Origin: Buxus sempervirens
Lineage: Eukaryota > Streptophyta > Magnoliopsida > Buxales > Buxaceae
Length of the DNA: 64,000 nt
Reading direction: 5' to 3'
Assembly (NCBI GenBank): GCA_947561395.2
Contig: OX387182.1
Span: 51,359,283-51,423,282 of the forward strand
Position numbers and translations under genes: made by a program. The notes beneath the pieces are model-generated. The model saw nothing but the letters and a program-made list of their open reading frames with translations, had not been told where the DNA came from and ran no database searches. This document shows, piece by piece, positions 1 to 10,470 of this stretch (the stretch's first letter is position 1; each line of letters opens with the position of its first letter).

Positions 1-170
1 TTATGATTAATTTTCTTAAAACCTATTAATTTGCATGTAACTCCCGAACTTCAAAGCAAATTGTATGCACGTCAAACACATAGTCTTCATTTGCATCCAA
101 CATTTGAGCGTTCATGTTTAACGTGCGCACATTGGTATTTGTATTATGTTCTATTTAAGGCTTTGCTAGC

Positions 171-345
171 GGTACCTTCGGCTTATGTTGGGGGTACCTC
201 AAGCAAACATGGGGGGTACCCAAGCCTTATTTTAGGGGGTACCTTTGGCTTACTTTGTGGGTACCTTGGCCTTATTTTGGGGGTACCTAAGGCAAACTTC
301 AAGGGGTTCCGTGGGCTTATTTTGGGGGGTACCTTAGGCTTATTT
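171..345 (+). repeat. 22 bp minisatellite centred on GGTACC, block 1
   Basis: GGTACC occurs at 171, 193, 215, 238, 260 and 282, and again near 329, giving a period of 22-23 bp. The consensus is roughly GGTACCTNNGGCTTATTTTG with a G run before the next GGTACC. The period is not a multiple of three, so the open frame running across it is incidental. Confidence 0.85.
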
Positions 346-409
346 ATTATAATATATATTGATAATACAACAGTACATATTAATATAAAAATATAACCAT
401 TTTATAACA

Positions 410-873
410 TTTGGAATTTACCACATGCGTTAAAAAACCCTAGTACTTCATCTTCCTTTCGTGAGAGCTTCTCAACGAGGATCCACTTGTTCATTCTCTT
501 CGAAACCTTGTCGAAATCTGTTCCTTGAGGTTTGAAGTTGAGATTCGTGGTTTATGAATATTATTGCATTGATTTCGAATGTTACAGTTAGGGTATTAAT
601 TTGTTCATTTAGGGCTTCTGATTTATGTGTTTAATCGATTGTCTTCAAGGGCTGCATTTGGTTTTGTCTTGTTCAGAATGGTTTCTACTTTCGATTGAAA
701 GCTATTTACTATTCAGATTTTTTCCCGTGCCTTTGACAAGTACAAATCCCTATTGTTCTCCTCCGAACACTTGAATAACGCCTGCAATTTTTTCCCGTGT
801 CTTCAAATTTTTTTTTGCACTTAGCGAGTGGTTTTTTTTTACGTATTTTCTTCATACATTCTATTTTATTAAT
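410..873 (+). other. Leader-like region with a duplicated 30 bp segment
   Basis: The stretch starts with an AAAACCCTAG-type motif and a pyrimidine-rich run, like a plant 5' untranslated leader, followed by T-rich intron-like sequence. A segment beginning TTGACAAGTACAAATCCCTA near 733 is repeated near 874, and TTTTTTCCCGTG also occurs twice (719 and 789). It probably holds the promoter and leader of the transposon module that follows, or a captured host leader. I see no host gene here. Confidence 0.35.
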
Positions 874-1086
874 TTGACAAGTACAAATCCCTATTGTTCT
901 CCTCTTTCTTTTGATACCTCTTTCAGAAGGCAATCCATCCATGTAGATTGTGATACCCTTGCTCATGCTATAAGTATTCCCAGAGTTGAAAATCCTGACT
1001 TCCCTTATGTTGATGAAGATGTACAAGATAAGCTTAATGAAGTGGTTGATTTCTTACTAAACACGAGGAGGAAAGGGGACTATGAG
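874..1086 (+). mobile_element. Fossil transposon-type coding fragment, 5' part
   Basis: An open frame here resembles the gag-like 'putative plant transposon protein' family (recalled, not searched). It is cut at 1086/1087 by the insertion of a solo LTR, and related coding sequence resumes on the far side at 3533. It is treated as a broken mobile-element relic, with no host function proposed. Confidence 0.4.
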
Positions 1087-1627
1087 TGTAACGCCCCGGA
1101 TCCGTGTTCTTCATTAAAGATATAACACGTCTCCTAAGGGTTAGTTAAGGATCTCAATAATGGTGATCGCTGGATAATCACCCGCCTTTTATATCATGTC
1201 AGAGTGCACAATTCAACATTTCTATCCAGGCAAGTTATGAAATCATCAAATGGTCCCAAGTTTACTATCTTATTACAATCCTCAAAATTCAACTTAACAG
1301 TTTAAGACCGAACAACCTGCGGGACTAAGGTCGGTAGTAATAATCCTCCTCCCTATATGTATCAGCCGGATCTACCCCTGTAGGCACCTCACCACGAATA
1401 TCTGAAAAACAAGTAACAACGAGGGAATGAGATACGAATATCCCAGCGAGTGACACATGCATGCATAAAATAGTTAACACAGTTATAAAACATGCTTCGA
1501 CAAATAACCAATGATAATAACAACGTAAATTTGATAACAACTCAAACCAGGTCAATGCCATGCATATGGTTACATTGATTAATTTACATGCCAAGTAGAC
1601 ACTCCACACCTCCATGTACACAGTTCC

Positions 1628-1745
1628 CGGCCTACTCAGGGTATCGGAAACTCTGAAATGACGGCCTACTCAGGGTATCGTCATCCAGTGCCGGCCTACT
1701 CCGGGTATCGGCACTGACAACCAGGCCTACTCAGGGTATCTGGCT
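1628..1745 (+). repeat. Tandem repeat inside LTR: GGCCTACTCAGGGTATCG
   Basis: The motif GGCCTACTCAGGGTATCG occurs at about 1629, 1663, 1693 (ACTCCGGG variant) and 1723 (AGGCCTACTC, ending in TCTGG). The copies are about 30-35 bp apart, and the spacers form small inverted pairs with the ends of the motif. Confidence 0.75.
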
Positions 1746-1897
1746 GCTCTACACTGGTCGTGGCAACACACGTGGCCATGCAATTACACCAACAAACACA
1801 TACCATCACATTACTAAGCTTAACAAGGATCCATGGGAAGCTAAACCCAAACCGATAATTAACTGTTTAAAATTCTGCATTAGTACACATCACCCGT

Positions 1898-2035
1898 GGT
1901 TCCAACCAGAACATCAACTCACACAAGTGTTCCAACCAGAACCGAAACTCACAAGTGTTCCAACCAGAACAGAAACTCACAAGTGTTCCAACCAGAACAG
2001 AAACTCACAAGTGTTCCAACCAGAACAGAAACTAA
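1898..2035 (+). repeat. Tandem repeat inside LTR: GTTCCAACCAGAACAGAAAC
   Basis: There are five copies of a 26-29 bp unit, GTTCCAACCAGAACAGAAAC plus TCACAA, the first two slightly diverged. The spacing is far too short and the copies directly abut, so this is a minisatellite and not a CRISPR-like array. Confidence 0.8.
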
Positions 2036-2364
2036 CACAAGAAATCAAATAAATAATTAATTACAACCTCGTTCAAAACTTGCCATCAAAACAAGGTTCA
2101 ATAAACCAAATCAGGTACCAAACAATGCATGTTTCAAGAGGACTAGAATAAAGCCCTAATAGGTGAACATCCCGAGCATCCTCGAAATATTTCTCCACAC
2201 CTACCTCATAAGCTTGTACTAATACTAGTACCTATCTCCATTGTTCTTACCAGCAAGATTTATTACCTCTAATGTCGAAATCTATTTGTTGGTTGAGTGG
2301 TTGAAGAACCCCTATTATCCAGAACACCCTTGGTTCTTGCGAAATTTTAGGATTCTGCATGAAA

Positions 2365-2635
2365 ACCACTGGGCGCTCACTTCCCCGAGGTGGGCGCCAG
2401 GTAGGCGCCAGGTGGGCGGTAAGTCCGTTCATTAATCTGAAGCTGGCGCTCACCCGTGGTCGAGTGGGCGCGAGCTAGGCGCCAGACGGGCGCGAGAAGA
2501 GCGGGAGAAAGGCGCTCGAATTTGAGGTAGGCGCGAGCTGAGCGCGGGGTGGGCGCTAGCTCGGCGCCGGGTCTTCTTTTCTTGGCGCTCACCTCCTAGG
2601 TGGGCGCTAGGTAAGCGCCAGCTAGGCGGTAACCC
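2365..2635 (+). repeat. GC-rich GGCGCNNGGTGGGCGC segment inside LTR
   Basis: A block of short degenerate units, GGTGGGCGCNAGGTAGGCGC with variants, stands out as GC-rich in an AT-rich window. Short open frames on both strands here are a by-product of the base composition. Confidence 0.6.
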
Positions 2636-3532
2636 ACTTCGATTTCCAGGTCTCTGTTAATGCCGGAAATCCAACTCTGGCTGGAATTTCTCAGTCTGTG
2701 ACCACTTATATGGCCTCCTAATATTCCCAGGATACATCCAAACCAAATTTGAATTTAATCTAAATGATTTCCCAGTTATCCCCAATTTCACTGTGCAAAA
2801 CCAAAACCCTCCGTAACTAAAACCCTCCGTAACTGTGTTGCCCAGAAAAACTCAACATTAATGCAATTCAATACCATGATATCATTCAATGCATATACGA
2901 ATAAATCCGAAACCTCGGTGGTAAAACAATGCCACTCACAAGTGTGCGCGATAAATCCCAGAATGATAGTCTTCCTCGAAATCGGCCGATCACGATCCCG
3001 AATGCGCGAAGACGAAATGGTAGCCTAAATGTTAGTCGAACTGTTCGCTGCTCATGACAGAGAAAACCCGCCTGAATCCAACTCGAATGAGCTTCTAGTA
3101 GTCCCTCAGACTCTTTCTCTTCCTGAGAATAACTCCAATCGCCATTTCCGCCGCAGTCGCCACAGCTCTAACTCCAACGAAGATTTCCTCCGTAACTTAC
3201 GCAAGTTACGCGTATCCCTACAACCCAAACCCTACTTTCCCCCTTGGGTATTTTTTTTTTACCCCGCGAGACATATGCCGTTGGATGCATTTCCCCTTTT
3301 TCTCTTATCCGATGCGCGCTCGCCCACTAAAACCCCACATACTCGGCATCGACATATTAATTAAATTAATTTATACGTAAACACTATACAATAATAATCA
3401 TACGATAATACTAAATATTTTCCGAAAAAAATGGCTATATAACGCCTGTACACCTGATAAACACAGTTTATGTATATCAACAGAAATAAATAAATAATGG
3501 ACAACCTCACAAAAAAAAATCAGGGTCTTACA

Positions 3533-4719
3533 ATGAGGGCAAAGCTCTAGACTCCTTTGATTTTACATTTAACACTTCCTTCAAATATAAAATCCAATGC
3601 TCTAACATTGCACCGGTTTCTCATAGATCCATTGTTCCTGTATCCAGAGCATTCTTGCTTTTTGCATTGGTCAAGAGGCATTCAACTGATGTTGCCAATG
3701 TCATGATTACCTCTATAATTGACTCTTTTCTCGATACTAAACCTACTTATGGACTTTCTTTGGGGTGTGCCATTACAAAGATAGTCAAGATGCTTGAAAT
3801 TGACTTCCCAGATCATGAGTTAATGGTTTTGGATCCTCCTATCAGTACAGCTTCCTATAATAAATCCAAGGGACAATTCAGGAAGAATCATCCTCATCCT
3901 CCACCCTCTCGTCTTGTTCCAGAGGTTCTTGCTCATGCTCGTCCATCTCCTCCCCCTGCTCCTAAAGATGCTCCTGCTTATGTTTCTCCAAGACATGATC
4001 ATGATCTTCCTCTCATAGACTATACTCCACATGATCATGATGTCGAACCTGATATTCCATCCACTTCAGTGCCTACTCCCACTGCTGCTTCTCCAATTAC
4101 ATCCACTTCTTCCCCATCTCCTGTACACCTCATAGCACTCCTTTCACAGGTATTGGGCATGCAGAATGAGCTGATGAGTCAAACCAAACTACTTCTTGAG
4201 AACCAAGGCACGATGCAGCAGCAGATTAAAGACTTGTATGATGTTCAGAGGGTAGACAAGCAAGCAACTGATCGGAACCTTGTTGAGCTGAAATAGCTTC
4301 TTAAGAAAGTACAAGGTGAAACCTAGTCTACATCCTTCACTGTAAGAGAAGTGTTTGGGAAGAAATTTCAAGAATTGGATAACAGGTTGACTTGGTTGAG
4401 GACAACGTTATGGAAGGCTGATGACAAAATCAAAGTAGTGCATGATAATCAAAACGCGATGAACAAGATCTATTTGGAGATGAAACAAGACTACAACTGG
4501 GCCATGAAGCACTTTGAATTGGAAAATCATGAGCTTTATAAGCTGAATAGGGATGGGGGAGAACAGAGGACAGTTGACCAAGCAGTTTTTGAAGGTATCA
4601 TTAGAGAGTATGTTCTTCCAAGTGATGCTAAGTACATTCGAGATGAATATTTGATGCTTCAATCCACTGAGCCTGAACACCATGTTCCCACTCCAGCTGG
4701 CCCTGCCCCTAAGTCTTGA
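3533..4719 (+). mobile_element. Fossil transposon-type coding region, 3' part
   Basis: Open frames at 3655-4296 and 4351-4719 share a theme seen in the plant transposon-protein family: an alpha-helical N-terminal part, a long proline/serine/histidine-rich linker, and a C-terminal region rich in Gln, Leu and Lys that looks like a coiled coil. This matches gag-like proteins of plant transposons by recollection only. The module is broken, with the solo-LTR insertion plus about one or two further breaks. Confidence 0.45.
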
Positions 4720-5110
4720 CATCCTTTCATTTTGTTTGCCTCTTCCTCAAAAAGAGGGGGATAGTGGATAAGTATACATATGCATGGGTAGTTCTAGTTG
4801 TAGTATATCACAGTTACATGATCATTATTTGTTATTTTATGTGCCGTGTAAAACATCCTAATAATTGTATGCAATGCAAAATTTCTTTGGTCTTTTAATT
4901 TCCACCTGATATTCTTTATTGTGCCAAAGTGGAGTTGGTTAGGTCTAGCATGTCCTAATGCATGTACTGCCTAAATTCCAAGCCAAGGTGTTGGTTGTAT
5001 AAGCCTAGGCTGATTGAATTCTGAAAATAAGCCTAGGGTATTATGCCAAATGTTTAAAATGTACTAGGAAGGTTGTGTGAGGAAGGGGAATGCAAAACAA
5101 GTCAGTATAC
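4720..5110. other. No gene seen
   Basis: AT-rich sequence follows the transposon coding module. I see no coding potential, tandem repeat or RNA gene here; it is probably the 3' part of the composite element. Confidence 0.5.
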
Positions 5111-5346
5111 ATTAGGTACTCCCCCCAAAATAATCCCAAGGTACCCTTCCAAATAAGCCTAAGGTACCCCCCAAATAAGCCCAATGAACCACCCCCCCCC
5201 CCCCAAAAAAAAGCTTAGGTACCCCCCAAATAAGCCTAAGATACATCACAAAATAAGCCAAAGGTACCCCCCTATATAAGCGTTAAGGTACCCACAAATA
5301 TGCCCCCAAATAGTAAGCCCAAGGCACCCCCCCCCCCCCCTGGTAC
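5111..5346 (-). repeat. GGTACC minisatellite, block 2 (inverted)
   Basis: The repeat of block 1 appears as its reverse complement: AATAAGCCTAAGGTACCCCC and variants. It contains two long C runs (near 5190-5205 and 5328-5340). The inverted orientation relative to block 1 is read directly from the sequence. Confidence 0.85.
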
Positions 5347-5531
5347 AAATAGTAATGCCCGAACGTATTTGTCTATGCTTGGTTGTCATGGGTCTACATA
5401 CTGAGATGCAAAAACAATAACGAATGTCAGAGCTCTTAATACACGCGTCAGAGAGTGTGTTCAAGCATCGGAAAGTATTTTGTACATCTCCTGATTTAAC
5501 GCTCGCAAAGGCACGCACGTCATGCACATAG

Positions 5532-7337
5532 TGTAGACACCCCAAATTACACTACAAAATGAGAAAATAATGAAAACATTAATTGGAAGTTGAAACAGGC
5601 CAAAAATGCATGAAAATGAATAATTTAAGCCTTGCCCGTATTGTATCTACGGGCTAAGCGCGCCCGAATTTTATATACAGGCACGCAGCGCCCGTAATAC
5701 ATATACGGACACCATTGGACCGTAAATCATTTACGGGCACATTAGACTCGTGCGAGTTTTATTCTTCTCTCGATTTCTTAGCCTTATCTTTAGTCCAATA
5801 TCCCTTTAAATGAGCGAATTAAATATTTTATTCGTGCAAAATATCTTTGTGGATAAAGGATGGGCATGATCTTGTGTTTAACTCAAACTGAAACTCTATC
5901 TTGCCAAACCTTGGACCAACCATACCCCTGTGTTTGCTTATAAATAGAGGGCCTTTACTCAAGCAAAGGGCACGAAAATTTGAAGTCTAAGAAGCTCCAA
6001 GAGAAGAGAGGAATCCCTGTTGCTTTGCTTGCTCAATCCAGGTAAGTCCTTTTTCTCTTTTATTTTCTGTCTTCAATTCTAGAAGTAATAGGATCTTCTC
6101 TATTGTTGTAGAATAAGGCTATCTTTTATCTTGTATTCCTAAACTTGTCTCTAAGTACCTCAAGAGTCTCTCTAGCCGTAAAACGTGAAGAGAGAGCTAG
6201 GGGAAAAAGAGAACAGGTGGATCCCTAAAATAGGACCCCATATCTGTTTTTCTCTTTTTTTTAGAATAAAGCCTTTGATTATATTTGTATAACCAAACCT
6301 ATCTCCAAGTACCTCAAGAATCATCTCTAGCCGTAAAACGTGAAGAGAGAGCTAGGGGAAAAGAGAACATGTGGATCCATAGGGTAGACCCCCATGTGCT
6401 CTAATCTATGAGATGTGGCTGCTTTTGAATATCCTGATCATGTTTTAATGGTTTTTATGATGAATCTGAATGAATCACATGAATACATGATGTTTATAGC
6501 ATGAGATCCCCACTTTTTATAAAATTTGGATTTTTCACATATTTGCACCTACAGCACTGTTTTTGTGATTTTTGTGATTTTAGGCTAAGATCCTAGATCT
6601 ATCATGATCAATATGATAGATCTGGGTCCAGAAGCCTGAAAATAAATTCTAGGGTTTCATGATGTGGTTTTTGAGTCCTTTTTCATTATTGAGAGAAGAC
6701 CCTACGGTCTAAGTTCTCCCCTTTTGATGTTCTTCATCAACGTGGGTATTTTTGGTTTTGATTTCTTGATTTAATGTGAAATTTGGGCTCTACCTATATC
6801 CTGGACTATTCAAGTTCAATTCTGAAATATTTTATAAAAATCATATTTTTCTAGATTTCTAGAATTTAACTTGAAGCCAGATTTTTGAAGTTTTCACTTT
6901 ATTTTGGTTTTATTTGATTTTATCTCAATTTTGTTTTGATCATGAAACCCTAGGAATGGTATGATCATATTTGAAAGTTCTGGATCAATCAGGCTATTCG
7001 TGTGAAAAAACCATACAGTTTTGTCTTTTTGTGATTTTTCGTGATTTTATAGCAAGCCTTTTTTCCTTTATTTTAACATGAACAATGCCTGGCAACCACC
7101 TTGTGTGGATGAATAGGGTGCCTAACACCTTCCCCTGTTCATAACCTAATCCCCTTACCCATCTCTGGTTGTTTTTTTTAAGAGGGTTATTTTTACCCTA
7201 AAATTGCCTTTTGTGCTTATTTGATATTTTGGTGTCCATTCACACCTAAATTTAATGGTGGCGACTCTTTGTTCTTAATCAATCCCGCGTGATGATTGAG
7301 GAAGTCATATGAATATGATTTTTTCCCATGTCTCACA
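5532..7337 (+). mobile_element. Second solo LTR (1.8 kb) with CATAG target duplication
   Basis: The sequence starts TGTAGACACCCCAAATT, a start known from plant Ty3/gypsy LTRs, and ends CCCATGTCTCACA. CATAG flanks it on both sides (5527-5531 and 7338-7342). It holds an internal duplication of about 80 bp (about 6147-6226 and 6297-6376) containing TCTAGCCGTAAAACGTGAAG. A TGGCGACTC motif at 7259-7267, which in related elements can sit just inside the LTR as a primer-binding site, leaves the exact 3' boundary less certain. No coding region is attached. Confidence 0.6.
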
Positions 7338-7342
7338 CATAG

Positions 7343-8350
7343 TAAGACTTTTGAATATTATTTGTGCATTGAAACGTTCAAGTGTTCAAGTTTAGCGTCC
7401 AGGAGTTTCGTGCATTACTATTGGTTTTCGATAGAATTTTGTTTACTTTGATTTTTGGATGAAAAACATGATTTTGATGATTAGATTTGTTAGTAATTGT
7501 TTTAGAATGGTTTAGTGTGTTTAGAGAATGATTTTAGATGTGTTAAAAGTAATCTTGAATGATTGAAATAAGTTTTAGAAAAAGAAATAGAAAATTCGCA
7601 AAATTTTACAAAACCCAGATTTTCACGATTTTGTACGAACGCTTGCAATCACGCTCGAGTGCCATGCCAAGCATCGAGGTGCTTGTGTTTTTTTAAAAAT
7701 TTCCAAACCTGAGAGTTGTAAACTATAGTAAACCAAGCACCCGGGAGAACGCTAAAGCACCATCCTGGAAAACCAACTTTTCTCGAGCACCTACAATAGA
7801 GCCCGACAGGGCTCAAGCACTTATGACAGAATTTTTGATATTTTGAAACATACCTAGTTTTTAATATAAAATTGTTTTTATTGAATACTAACTCATGTAC
7901 CAATAAGATTAGGGTGTTTTAAGAGTGTTTGCACTGGCCGATGATTTATTTGGAGTTTTATAAAGAATTTGGGTACGTTCTACTAAAATGACTTTTATTT
8001 GAGTTTATTGTCCCAAATCCGTTTCCTTTCAACTTGGTTTGATTTTATTGTTATCTACACTAGTATTTGATCTATCTAAAGATGTTTCTAGAGTTGTTAT
8101 GACAGAAATGTTATTATTTTCCTCCGTGTACGTACCTCAGAGTGGTTATTCTTATTCATGTAGTTTGGGGTTGAGACTTGGATTTCCTCCATGTATCTTG
8201 GAATTGACTTTTGGATTATTGATGATGTTTTTGGTATCTAAAATAACATGTCTAAGTATTTGTTTGCCTTGTGTCTAGCGTGCATAGCTTTTTATGGATT
8301 CATACTTTAGCCAGATAGTGAAGTGAGTCGTTCTTTGTTTAGTTAACCTC
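7343..8350. other. Unassigned AT-rich sequence
   Basis: I see no gene. The open frames at 7649-7903 and 8039-8278 have no recognisable family or plant coding character. The stretch lies between a solo LTR and an LTR end in reverse orientation and is probably retroelement-derived. Confidence 0.4.
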
Positions 8351-8359
8351 GTGGTTCAT

Positions 8360-8560
8360 TTATGCATTTTAGTCCGTGTATCTCGGCAATCCTCTTCCTT
8401 TATCCATGTATCTCGGTGGGAAGTTGGAAGTTGCAAAAATCATATTCCTTTATCCATGTATCTCGATATGAAGTTGTGGTTGTACATGCCAACCTTAATC
8501 CCTGTATCCAGGTGGGTACTCCCCTATGTTGTAGTTCGTGTATCTCAGCCAACTTATGTC
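8360..8560. repeat. Degenerate tandem repeat with TTTATCCATGTATCTCG
   Basis: Four or five imperfect copies of a unit containing TATCCATGTATCTCGGTGGG lie about 40-65 bp apart (near 8370, 8399, 8450, 8500 and 8535). The organisation resembles the tandem blocks of the LTR at 1087-3532 but the sequence differs. Confidence 0.5.
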
Positions 8561-9013
8561 GGGAGGTAGCATTTGGAATCAGGTTATTAACTTCTCATAG
8601 ATGTCTTATTTCACGAGTCCTATGTTGTCACAAATTATGTGGTGTGCTAATTGTATTACGTAAATATTGATTATTGGTTTTACTTTGGAAGTATGTGGTT
8701 TTGGATTCATGACATCTTATTCTTGAATATTTGGTATTTGGATTTATCATTGCACCTCATGAAAATGTTTTATAAAATTATATGGACTATTTTCTTTCAT
8801 GCATGTTATTGTTTGTTAAGATTTTATATCTCACCCTTGTTTTCAATATTTATATTTAGATACTCTTGGAAAGGACGTGCAAGTTAGGGTAGATAATACA
8901 GAGGGTACAGCAAAAGACCTTGATGAGCACCTTATGGATTATTAGTTTTCTTTTGTATTCAAGTAATGCCTTAATCCGTTGAAAAAAAAAACTACCGGAT
9001 CCAGGGTGTTACA
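8561..9013 (-). mobile_element. LTR end in reverse orientation
   Basis: The + strand ends in CCGGATCCAGGGTGTTACA at 9013. Its reverse complement, TGTAACACCCTGGATCCGG, closely matches the start of the LTR at 1087 (TGTAACGCCCCGGATCC). This marks the 5' terminus of a related Ty3/gypsy-type LTR on the minus strand. I could not find its other end or a target duplication, so its true length (perhaps extending left past 8360) is unknown. It is a fossil with no coding part. Confidence 0.5.
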
Positions 9014-9020
9014 CTTAGAG

Positions 9021-9212
9021 TGGGGCACCTTAGGCTTACTTTGGGGGGTGCCTATGACTTACAATGTGGACTTACCTTTGGCTCATATGGGGGGAGGGGG
9101 GTACCTCAAGATTATTTGGGGGGTGTGGGGAGGGAGGTACCTATGGGTTCATTGGGGGTACCTATGAATTAATTGGGGGGTAACCTATAGCTTATTTGGA
9201 GGGTACCTTAGG
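9021..9212 (+). repeat. GGTACC minisatellite, block 3, left half
   Basis: This is the same 22 bp-class repeat as block 1, in the same orientation. The units are more diverged (GGGGCACCTTAGGCTTAC, GGAGGTACCTATGGGTTC). A hAT element splits the block at 9212/9213. Confidence 0.8.
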
Positions 9213-10152
9213 CAGGGGCGGCTCAAACTTTTTAGGGGCCTTAGGCAAGGTCATAAAAATGAAGCCTTTTAATTAAAAAAATTAGTATTAAACCATAAAT
9301 TTATTTCTTGCCTTTGTAAATGCAAACTTACTAATTACACTTTTGTATTCAAGTTTAGCCAATAAATCATTTTCAATAGATAAAATTGCTAAACCGTTTA
9401 ATCTATCTTGACACATAGTTGTTCGTAAATAATTTTTTATAATCTTTAATTTTGAAAAACTTCTTTCTGCTGATGTAACTGTAACAGGTATAGTAAGTAA
9501 TATTCTATATGTAATAAAACAATTGGGAAAACAATCAAGTTCTTTTATTAGACTAAGTATTTCAATTGGAGTATTAATTTCTGTTTTTGCAACTTCTTTT
9601 AAAACCTTTAATTCCGAAAACAAATCCAAACCATCAATATCAGAAGAGAAGATTAGCAATGTCACTCTTTGATTTTAAAAACAAAAAAGAAGAGAACATG
9701 GGTGTGAGAAGAAGAGTGTTTTGTTTTTCATAAAACATATAAACCCTAAGCCCCTTTTTCCCTTTTAAAAAACAAGAGAGAGAGAGAGGGTTTCCACGAG
9801 TTGTTCAAAAGTTACTAAACCTATCTTAACTCTTAACATTAATAAAAGGACTCTTAACATTAATAAAAGGGGTAACCACGTGTGAAGCCCTCATAGTTGG
9901 GGGCCTTCACGTTTGAAAACTTTCTAAAAAACAATAAAACGTTAAAAATGGAAACGAAATATCCTATGAGCATTAACGGTTTACTGTTTAAGAAAACAAA
10001 ACAAATTTAAAAAATGGACACTTAAGAAAAAAATATTTAAAAAAATGGGCCTTCCTACCCACTTAAGAAAAAAATATTTGAAAAAATGGACCTTCCTACT
10101 TTGGGGGCCTTAGGCTACCGCCTAAGTTGCCTACCCCTTTGAGCCGCCCCTG
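9213..10152 (-). mobile_element. hAT-superfamily DNA transposon, internally deleted, 8 bp TSD
   Basis: The element begins CAGGGGCGGCTCAAA and ends in the inverted form TTTGAGCCGCCCCTG. Both sides carry the perfect 8 bp duplication ACCTTAGG (9205-9212 and 10153-10160), as expected for hAT elements. At 940 bp it is too short to encode a full transposase of about 600 residues or more and keeps only the C-terminal coding part. The duplicated 8-mer is itself part of the minisatellite unit, so the element inserted into the array. Confidence 0.92.
9288..9665 (-). pseudogene. hAT transposase C-terminal dimerisation domain remnant
   Basis: The 125-codon frame contains the hallmark of the hAT C-terminal dimerisation region: a run like RILLTIPVTVTSAERSFSKL followed by LRTTMCQDRLNGLAILSIEN. 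This is typical of the ZBED/TTF-type hAT transposases common in plants. The N-terminal BED zinc finger and the catalytic core are absent because the element is internally deleted. It cannot be an active transposase alone, but such fragments can still be transcribed. Confidence 0.85.
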
Positions 10153-10470
10153 ACCTTAGGTTTAGTTTGGGGGGGTATCTTAAGATTATTTGTGGGGGGT
10201 AGCCTAAGGATTATTTGGGAGGTACCTACGGGTTATTTGGGGTGTGGTCCCTATCAGTTATTTGATTGGGGTACCTACGATTTATTTGGGGGTACTTATA
10301 AATTAAATGGGGATGTACTTACGGCTTATTTGGAAGGTACCTTAGGTTTATTTGGGGAGTACCAAATTGTTATTTGAGGGCTCTTGGGGTACCTAAAGCT
10401 TAACTCAGGGGATACCTATGGTTATTTAAAGGGGTACCTTTGGCTTATTTCAGGGGTACATATGGCTCCC
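10153..10470 (+). repeat. GGTACC minisatellite, block 3, right half
   Basis: The array continues after the hAT insertion. Units such as GGTACCTTAGGTTTATTTGG and GGTACCTACGATTTATTTGG are repeated about every 20-25 bp up to about 10,466. Together with 9021-9212 it forms a block of about 510 bp. Confidence 0.8.

Larger units (their letters stand above)
1087..3532 (+). mobile_element. Solo LTR (2.4 kb), probable Ty3/gypsy, with 5 bp target duplication
   Basis: The element begins TGTAACGCCCCGG and ends GGGTCTTACA, so its termini are TGTAA...TTACA. It is flanked by ATGAG on both sides (1082-1086 and 3533-3537). No gag-pol sequence or second LTR is present, so this is a solo LTR left by recombination between two LTRs. 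Its length, terminal sequence and internal tandem repeats fit large plant Ty3/gypsy LTRs of the Del/Tekay kind (inference). It sits inside an older transposon coding module and is therefore younger than that module. Confidence 0.8.
1..5531. mobile_element. Composite element flanked by inverted GGTACC arrays
   Basis: A + strand GGTACC minisatellite (171-345) and the same repeat in the opposite orientation (5111-5346) flank a leader-like stretch and a transposon-type coding module (874-4719). The outer flanks (1-170 and 5347-5531) are low-complexity, and I could not align them convincingly. Inverted arrays around a coding module suggest a foldback or Mutator-like element, but I see no clean terminal inverted repeat or target duplication, and the left end may lie outside the window. 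The coding module is broken and holds a later solo LTR (1087-3532). The family assignment is inference. Confidence 0.35.

Noticed and set aside
31-396. 121-codon open frame
   Set aside because: It runs across the GGTACC minisatellite; the Gly/Leu-rich protein is just the repeat read in frame.
1898-2035. CRISPR-like regular array
   Set aside because: Units directly abut with no unique spacers, and the context is an LTR in a plant genome. The same applies to the GGTACC arrays.
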